A stretch of DNA of 64,000 nucleotides from Novosphingobium sp. B1. Its GTDB lineage: Bacteria; Pseudomonadota; Alphaproteobacteria; Sphingomonadales; Sphingomonadaceae. Positions 59,234 to 64,000 of the stretch are shown here, in pieces; the stretch's first letter is position 1, and each line of letters starts with the position of its first letter. The notes beneath the pieces are model-generated. The model saw only the letters and a program-made list of their open reading frames with translations, searched no databases and had not been told where the DNA came from. Location of the stretch: contig NZ_FWXL01000006.1 in NCBI RefSeq assembly GCF_900176395.1, forward strand, positions 1 to 64,000. The letters are read 5' to 3'. The translations under genes were made by a program, and so were the position numbers.

Positions 59234-59764
59234 ATGGCAATGTCTGTAGGCGGGGCTGGCGGAGAAGAACGCCCGATGTCGGACATCAACACCACGCCGC
59301 TCGTCGACGTGATGCTGGTGCTTCTCATCATCTTCCTCATCGCGGTACCCGTCGCGATCCAGACTGTCGAAAAGCTCAAGGTGCCCGTCCTTCCCAGCGA
59401 GGAATCGCAGGACAAGGTCGAAAACCTGATGCTCTCGGTGGTCACCACCGACGATGCCGGCCGCAGCCCGAAGGAACCCGGTTACACCGGTTCCTCGCGC
59501 ACTGGCCAGTGCCGCGTCTATTTCAACAATACGACCCCGGTCGACAACCAGGAGCTGTACCAGCAGGCTTTCAATCGCCTCGATGCGATCGTGAAGCGTG
59601 AGGGCGGCGCCGCCAACATGGATCCGGAAAAGATCCCCGAAGTGCACATCCGCGGCGACGTGAACGTCCCCTGGAAGTGCATTGCCGGCGCGATCTACAA
59701 CGTCCAGTCGGCTGGCTATCCGAAGGTCGGCTTCATCTCGACCCCGGTCGATCCGAACGGCTAA
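59234..59764 (+). CDS. exbD: ExbD / TolR biopolymer transport protein (first copy)
   Basis: 176 residues. The N-terminal cytoplasmic segment has MSDINTTPLVDVMLVLLIIFLIAVPVAIQ: the conserved membrane Asp in PLVDVMLVLLIIFL is the proton carrier. A periplasmic domain follows, with an unusual insert (RSPKEPGYTGSSRTGQCR) and IPEVHIRGDVNVPWKCI, in all two Cys. This longer form differs from the short second copy. It is co-operonic with exbB. Confidence 0.93.
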   Translation: MAMSVGGAGGEERPMSDINTTPLVDVMLVLLIIFLIAVPVAIQTVEKLKVPVLPSEESQDKVENLMLSVVTTDDAGRSPKEPGYTGSSRTGQCRVYFNNTTPVDNQELYQQAFNRLDAIVKREGGAANMDPEKIPEVHIRGDVNVPWKCIAGAIYNVQSAGYPKVGFISTPVDPNG

Positions 59765-59806
59765 GCCGCTTCCGACCGCGCCAGAGAGCGAACAGGAGTA
59801 CCTACG

Positions 59807-60247
59807 ATGGCAATGAGCGCCGGCAAAGATGATGGCCAGCCGATGATGGAAATGAACACGACGCCGTTGATCGACGTCATGCTCGTTCTCCTCATCATGT
59901 TCATCATCACCATCCCCGTGGCTACCCACGCGGTAAACATCGACCTCCCGCAGCCGACGAACATCCCGAACAACGTCACGATCGATCCGATCAAGAACAA
60001 GCTGGTGCTGACTGCCACCAACCAGATCCTCTGGAATGGCACTTCGGTAAACGAAGGCCAGCTTGTCTCGATCATCGCGTCGACCAAGGGCATCGATCCC
60101 GAGCCGGAACTGCAGTTCCAGCCCGAGGAGTTCGCCAGCTACGAAATCGCGAACCGTCTGATGAAGATCATCACGGACGCGAAGGTCACCAAGTTTGGCT
60201 TCGTCGGCAACGAGAACTTCGCCACCTTCCAGAAGGCTGGCCAGTAA
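59807..60247 (+). CDS. exbD: ExbD / TolR biopolymer transport protein (second copy)
   Basis: 146 residues. The membrane helix is MNTTPLIDVMLVLLIMFIITIP, with the proton-relay Asp in PLIDVML; the periplasmic domain (KNKLVLTATNQILWNGTSVNEGQLVSII) lacks the insert found in the first copy. Two ExbD genes after exbB are typical of xanthomonads and sphingomonads, where the second may tune receptor use. A terminator at 60279 closes the cluster. Confidence 0.93.
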   Translation: MAMSAGKDDGQPMMEMNTTPLIDVMLVLLIMFIITIPVATHAVNIDLPQPTNIPNNVTIDPIKNKLVLTATNQILWNGTSVNEGQLVSIIASTKGIDPEPELQFQPEEFASYEIANRLMKIITDAKVTKFGFVGNENFATFQKAGQ

Positions 60248-60278
60248 GTCTCTCGCCACAAGGCAACGGACACGAAGA

Positions 60279-60305
60279 GGGAGCGGAGCGATCCGCTCCC
60301 TTTTT
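60279..60305 (+). terminator. Terminator of the tonB-exbBDD cluster
   Basis: GGGAGCGGA and TCCGCTCCC with GCGA loop, followed by TTTTT. It also lies next to the convergent end of the NadR-kinase gene. Confidence 0.9.
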
Positions 60306-60313
60306 CGTTATGT

Positions 60314-60829
60314 TCAGCTACGTCGCAGGGCGCTGGTGATGGCGGCGACAACCGCCGCTTCGCGCGCTTGCCATGATCCGTGGATGCGCTGCCAGTCCAC
60401 TCCTGTCTCGGTGAGGATATGCTGGGCGATCGCCGCAAATCGCGCCCGCTCCTCATCTCGTCCAAAGAAGCGGGTGCCATCGGCGATCCAGGGGACATCG
60501 GCCTCGAACAGTAGATAAAGGTCAGCCTTCGGAAACGCCAGCAGTGTGTCTGGCACTGCGCCAAAGAGCATTCGCGCCCACGCTGCGGTCATCAAGGGAT
60601 CGGTATCGAGTAGCAAGACCTCAGGGCGTTCTGCCGCCATTGCTCTGGTCGCAGCGGCGTGACCTTCGGCTATGGCGATCAGGTCGTCCATTGTCAGGTC
60701 GGTGCCGTGGGTCTCACAGTATTCGCGGCCGTACTCGGGAACGCACGGCCAGCCAAAACGCTCGAACAGATGGGCCGCCATGACCGACTTGCCGGTGCTC
60801 TCGGCGCCATGGAAACATACAGTCAGCAT
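60314..60829 (-). CDS. NadR-like ribosylnicotinamide kinase
   Basis: 171 residues from ATG 60829. The P-loop is FHGAESTGKSVMAAHL (about residues 6-21), followed by VPEYGREYCETHGTDLTMDD and LLLDTDPLMTAAWA, and LYLLFEADVPWIADGTR, matching the kinase domain of NadR. The N-terminal adenylyltransferase and HTH of full NadR are absent, so only nicotinamide riboside phosphorylation is expected. The start overlaps the PnuC stop (TGATG), coupling transporter and kinase for NAD salvage. Confidence 0.88.
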   Translation of the reverse strand: MLTVCFHGAESTGKSVMAAHLFERFGWPCVPEYGREYCETHGTDLTMDDLIAIAEGHAAATRAMAAERPEVLLLDTDPLMTAAWARMLFGAVPDTLLAFPKADLYLLFEADVPWIADGTRFFGRDEERARFAAIAQHILTETGVDWQRIHGSWQAREAAVVAAITSALRRS

Positions 60830-61383
60830 CAGCGAGCCGCCTGCATCCACTGGCGCAGGCCGATCAGCGACATCACCAGAAATGCGGCATAGAGCAATGC
60901 CAGCAGTGGCAGCCCGCGTGTCAGGTACAGACCGATCGCGGCGACATCTATCAGCACCCAAAGCACCCAGTTCTCGATCCGGCGCAGCGAAAGGAGGATC
61001 TGTGCGGCGATGCTGGCTCCGGTCACCGCCGAGTCCGCAAACGGAAGGGCGGCGTTGGTAAAGCGATGAAGCAGCCAGCCCAGCGACAGGCTGAGCGCCA
61101 CGGTGACGGCGCCCCAGGAGATTCGGGCGCGAGCACTCATCCAGTTGACCGGGACGCCCTGTTCGTTCTCACGCGCCTGCGCCCATAGCCACCATCCCCA
61201 AAGATTGGTGGCGAAGAAGAACGCCTGCAGACCCGTTTCAGCATAGAGCCGGGCGTCCCAAAGCACGATGCCGGTGCAGGTGACGGACGCCAGGGCGAAC
61301 GGGAAGTTCCACACCGAGCGCCGCACCAGCAGGGCGATGTTGGCAAGACCAAGCAGGCTCGCGGCAAGTTCGACAGGATTCAC
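60829..61383 (-). CDS. pnuC: Nicotinamide riboside transporter PnuC
   Basis: 184 residues with seven transmembrane helices. The hallmark RRIENWVLWVLIDV (about residues 133-146) and FFATNLWGWWLW are present. PnuC takes up nicotinamide riboside by facilitated diffusion, trapped by phosphorylation from the coupled NadR-like kinase. No NAD-responsive RNA or thiamine motif is seen upstream. It lies 16 bp after the ArsC-like gene on the same strand. Confidence 0.93.
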   Translation of the reverse strand: MNPVELAASLLGLANIALLVRRSVWNFPFALASVTCTGIVLWDARLYAETGLQAFFFATNLWGWWLWAQARENEQGVPVNWMSARARISWGAVTVALSLSLGWLLHRFTNAALPFADSAVTGASIAAQILLSLRRIENWVLWVLIDVAAIGLYLTRGLPLLALLYAAFLVMSLIGLRQWMQAAR

Positions 61384-61399
61384 GCGGGTCTTGCCGAAA

Positions 61400-61750
61400 T
61401 CAGCCGAGCGCTGCCGCCCACTCGGCTTCCTTGAAGCCGACCAGCAATCCGCCGGGATGTTCGACGATGGGGCGCTTGATCACCGATGTGTTGTCGCACA
61501 GCACTCCTGCAGCCGCATCGCCGCCAAGCGCCGTCTTCTGCGCTTCATCCAGCTTGCGATAGGTCGTCCCGGCCTTGTTCACAATTCTCTCGCGTCCTGC
61601 AGTCGCGATCCAGTCGTCAATCCGCGCCGGATCCGCGCCCTGCTTCTTGTAGTCGTGAAAGGTATAGTCCAGCCCCTTGGCATCGAGCCAGTTCCGCGCC
61701 TTTTTGACAGTGTCGCAATTGGGAATGCCGTAGAGTGTAATGCTCATCAT
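61400..61750 (-). CDS. ArsC/Spx-family thioredoxin-fold protein (YffB type)
   Basis: 116 residues. The N-terminus [23 protein letters not shown] is the YffB/ArsC-like signature with a single active Cys. [14 protein letters not shown] and [23 protein letters not shown] continue the family. YffB-type members are usually not true arsenate reductases. It overlaps the stop of the monooxygenase gene (ATGA), so they are coupled. Confidence 0.88.
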   Translation of the reverse strand: MMSITLYGIPNCDTVKKARNWLDAKGLDYTFHDYKKQGADPARIDDWIATAGRERIVNKAGTTYRKLDEAQKTALGGDAAAGVLCDNTSVIKRPIVEHPGGLLVGFKEAEWAAALG

Positions 61751-62055
61751 GCCTGCCTGTCGAAGTGGTGCACGCGCGTGGGCGTGCCTGCGAAAAGGGT
61801 GTAGCTTTCGTAGTATTCGGCGCGGCCCTTGCCCTGCATCTCGGCATGGTGGGCTACGCGGCGCCAAGCCAGCGCCGCGGCCTCGTCTTCCCATTCCGAA
61901 AGGGCGATCACCTCGCCATCATCGGCGGTATAGCTCTTGAAGCTGAGATAGCCGGGTTGCCGCGCCGCCAAGTGCTCCATCGCCTCGGCATCGCGAGAAT
62001 AGGCTGCACTATCGACGTCGGCGCGCTTGCGATTGCGGAAGACGACCAGAAACAT
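61747..62055 (-). CDS. Antibiotic biosynthesis monooxygenase (ABM) domain protein
   Basis: 102 residues from ATG 62055 ([13 protein letters not shown]). ABM domains are dimeric ferredoxin-like folds. The pattern [43 protein letters not shown] fits, including a W-rich region and the C-terminal YYESYTLF strand. Members act as heme- or cofactor-free oxygenases or small-molecule binders; the substrate is unknown. It is divergent from aroC with 75 bp between. Confidence 0.85.
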   Translation of the reverse strand: MFLVVFRNRKRADVDSAAYSRDAEAMEHLAARQPGYLSFKSYTADDGEVIALSEWEDEAAALAWRRVAHHAEMQGKGRAEYYESYTLFAGTPTRVHHFDRQA

Positions 62056-62130
62056 GAAGACTGCGATAGCGCGATGGCCAGCGCGCCGAAAGGTGGACTT
62101 TTCTGCGCATCCCCGGCAAAGGCGTCGCCC

Positions 62131-63213
62131 ATGAGCCTCAACAGCTTCGGTCACCTCTTCCGTTTCACCACCTGGGGCGAAAGCCACGGGCCCGCGATTG
62201 GCGCGGTGGTTGACGGTTGCCCTCCGGGCCTTGCCATCAGCGAGGCGCAGATCCAGCCCTTCCTCGACGCGCGCCGCCCCGGCCAGTCGCGCTTTACCAC
62301 GCAAAGGCAGGAGCCCGATCAGGTCCGCATCCTGTCGGGCGTATTCGAAGGCCACGATGGAATCAGGCGGACGACCGGTACGCCGATCAGCCTGATGATC
62401 GAGAACGTCGACCAGCGCTCGAAGGACTATGGCGACGTGGCCAAGGCCTATCGCCCCGGCCATGCAGATTATGCCTATGACGCCAAGTACGGGTTTCGCG
62501 ACTATCGCGGCGGCGGGCGTTCCTCGGCGCGCGAAACCGCGTCGCGCGTGGCGGCGGGCGCGGTAGCGCGTCTGGTCATCCCCGAGGTGAAGATTCTCGC
62601 CTGGGTCAGCGAAATCGGTGGCGACCGGATCGACATGGATCACTTCGATCCCGACGAGATCGGCCGCAATCCGTTCTTCTGCCCGGATTCCTGGGCGGCG
62701 GCGCGCTGGGAAAAGCTGGTCGATGATGCGCGCAAATCCGGCTCGTCGCTTGGCGCGGTTGTCGAATGCGTGGCGACAGGCGTTCCCGCGGGCTGGGGCG
62801 CGCCGCTCTATGCCAAGCTCGATGCCGAACTTGCCCACGCTATGATGGGGATCAACGCGGTCAAGGGCGTGGAGATCGGCGATGGTTTCGAAGCGGCGCG
62901 CAACACCGGTGAAGGCAATGCCGATCCGATGCGGCCGGGGACTGATGCGCCCGAATTTCTGGCCAACCACGCCGGCGGCATCGCTGGCGGCATTTCCACC
63001 GGCCAGCCGGTGACGGTGCGCGTCGCCTTCAAGCCGACCTCGTCCATCCTCACGCCGATGCCGACAATCACCCGTGAGGGCGAGGCCACTGAACTGCTGA
63101 CCAAGGGCCGCCATGACCCTTGCGTCGGAATTCGTGGCGTACCGGTCGTCGAGGCGATGATGGCGCTGGTCCTGGCAGACCAGAAGCTTCTGCATCGCGG
63201 CCAGATTGGCTGA
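62131..63213 (+). CDS. aroC: Chorismate synthase
   Basis: 360 residues from ATG 62131 ([24 protein letters not shown], first signature with the catalytic His). The second and third signatures are [20 protein letters not shown] and [20 protein letters not shown] with the second His. It removes phosphate from EPSP in the last common step of aromatic amino-acid synthesis, using reduced FMN. Full-length, with normal family length. It stands alone in its direction before the symporter gene. Confidence 0.97.
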   Translation: MSLNSFGHLFRFTTWGESHGPAIGAVVDGCPPGLAISEAQIQPFLDARRPGQSRFTTQRQEPDQVRILSGVFEGHDGIRRTTGTPISLMIENVDQRSKDYGDVAKAYRPGHADYAYDAKYGFRDYRGGGRSSARETASRVAAGAVARLVIPEVKILAWVSEIGGDRIDMDHFDPDEIGRNPFFCPDSWAAARWEKLVDDARKSGSSLGAVVECVATGVPAGWGAPLYAKLDAELAHAMMGINAVKGVEIGDGFEAARNTGEGNADPMRPGTDAPEFLANHAGGIAGGISTGQPVTVRVAFKPTSSILTPMPTITREGEATELLTKGRHDPCVGIRGVPVVEAMMALVLADQKLLHRGQIG

Positions 63214-63301
63214 TAGCAGGGCGTTAAAGCGCGGGGGGCGGTTGAGCCGGAGCTGAAACGCCGTTAGTCTCCCCTGCAACAAAATTGCGGGAGCATGTTT
63301 C

Positions 63302-64000
63302 TTGGCCAAGCGCCTGACCCTCTACATCGTGATCGGCATGGTGCTCGGCATTCTTGTCGGGTACGTTCTCAACACCAGCTATGCTTCAGGGGATGCGACG
63401 CTGGCGCAGATTGCCGATACGCTGAAGCTGCTGCCCGACATCTTCCTGCACCTGATCAAGATGATCATCGCGCCGCTGATCCTGGCGACGCTCGTTACCG
63501 GCATTGCCGGCATGGGCGACAGCGCGGCGCTGGGTCGCATCGGGGGCCGTGCGCTCGCGTGGTTCATCACCGCCAGCCTCCTCTCGATCGGCCTGGGCCT
63601 GCTTCTGGTCAACCTGTTCAAACCTGGCGTCGGCCTGGCCTTCACCTCGACCGGACCTGTGGGTGACCTTGCCACGGCAGACTTCACGCTGCGTCACTTC
63701 GTGCTCGAGATATTCCCCACCAGCGCATTGGATGCGATGGCCAAGAACAACGTGCTGCAGATCCTCGTATTCTCGATCTTTGCCGGCGTTGCGCTCTCTG
63801 CCATTGGCGAGACCGGCGCGCCGATCGTGCGCGGGTGCGAGGCCTTGGCGCACCTGATGCTGCAGATCACCGACTACGTGATGCGCATGGCGCCGCTCGC
63901 GGTGTTCGGGGCTCTGGCTTCGGTGATCGCCACCAAGGGCCTCGGCATCGTCGTGACCTATGGCGTGTTCGTGTCCGAGTTCTATTTCGGCCTGCTGCTG
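63302..64000 (+). CDS. Dicarboxylate/amino-acid:cation symporter (DAACS), 5' part
   Basis: Open to the right edge. The start is TTG 63302 behind GGGAG (MAKRLTLYIVIGMVLGILVGYVL). The 233 visible residues hold several transmembrane helices and the family stretch FLHLIKMIIAPLILATLVTGIAGMGD, which precedes the hairpin and SSST regions not yet reached. Homologues include DctA and GltP/GltT, importing C4-dicarboxylates or glutamate with sodium or protons. The frame beginning at ATG 63295 is in a different phase and is not the gene. Confidence 0.9.
   Translation, partial: MAKRLTLYIVIGMVLGILVGYVLNTSYASGDATLAQIADTLKLLPDIFLHLIKMIIAPLILATLVTGIAGMGDSAALGRIGGRALAWFITASLLSIGLGLLLVNLFKPGVGLAFTSTGPVGDLATADFTLRHFVLEIFPTSALDAMAKNNVLQILVFSIFAGVALSAIGETGAPIVRGCEALAHLMLQITDYVMRMAPLAVFGALASVIATKGLGIVVTYGVFVSEFYFGLLL

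Overview
The window is chromosomal DNA from a high-GC alphaproteobacterium, most likely a sphingomonad close to Novosphingobium. The basis is overall gene content: MmcB, a tonB-exbB-exbD-exbD cluster, a TonB-dependent receptor with Fur-like TGCGA palindromes, an alginate-export-type porin, the 41-residue L36, GTG/TTG starts and strong GC bias. The genus is an inference from gene style, not from a search.

Region 1 (1-12264) is a mobile island. It opens with the end of an IS21-type insertion sequence that cuts off a ParB-like gene. A DUF932 gene follows, and both genes carry the same roughly 80-bp structured leader. Next come a 459-residue orphan protein and, divergent from it, a three-gene run of unfamiliar proteins: a permuted NlpC/P60-like peptidase with a C-terminal zinc ribbon, an unknown 213-residue protein, and a protein with two CxxC...CxxC treble-clef/HNH-like repeats. 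The island then carries the ietS-ietA pair (subtilisin-like protease plus AAA+ ATPase), known as a plasmid-exclusion and phage-defence module. The ietA promoter is embedded in a perfect inverted repeat. A P4-type integrase and a 45-nt copy of the 3' half of tRNA-Gly(GCC), the probable attachment site, close the island. The three-gene run beside ietAS is the best candidate for an undescribed system.

Region 2 (12265-15330) is a decayed surface-polysaccharide locus: an acyltransferase-3 gene broken by one in-frame stop, a 5' stub of rmlA, and a sugar transferase that has lost its C-terminus at the same deletion point. A tRNA-Arg(CCG) follows at 15.8 kb.

Region 3 (16-39.4 kb) is mostly ordinary chromosome: mmcB; a GDT1-type manganese transporter under a yybP-ykoY riboswitch; a porin; an M20 peptidase; rhlE; a translationally coupled hydroxylase-DUF2141-MFS operon; a CitE-like lyase; an HMCES/YedK protein; a class II aldolase; an orphan [2Fe-2S] subunit; a TonB-dependent receptor facing arsC across three palindromes; an M14 carboxypeptidase downstream of two paralogous secreted proteins; galE; a probable 2OG oxygenase; rpmJ; and a HAD hydrolase.

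Region 4 (39.4-64 kb) is housekeeping. rplJ-rplL lie on the minus strand, divergent from rpoB-rpoC on the plus strand, which is not the classical rplJL-rpoBC order. Then follow a methyl-accepting chemotaxis protein, glpX, hom, the tonB-exbB-exbD-exbD energy-transduction cluster (which would power receptors such as the one at 30.5 kb), a pnuC plus NadR-kinase NAD-salvage pair, an ArsC/Spx-like gene coupled to an ABM-domain monooxygenase, aroC, and the start of a dicarboxylate/amino-acid:cation symporter that runs off the right edge.
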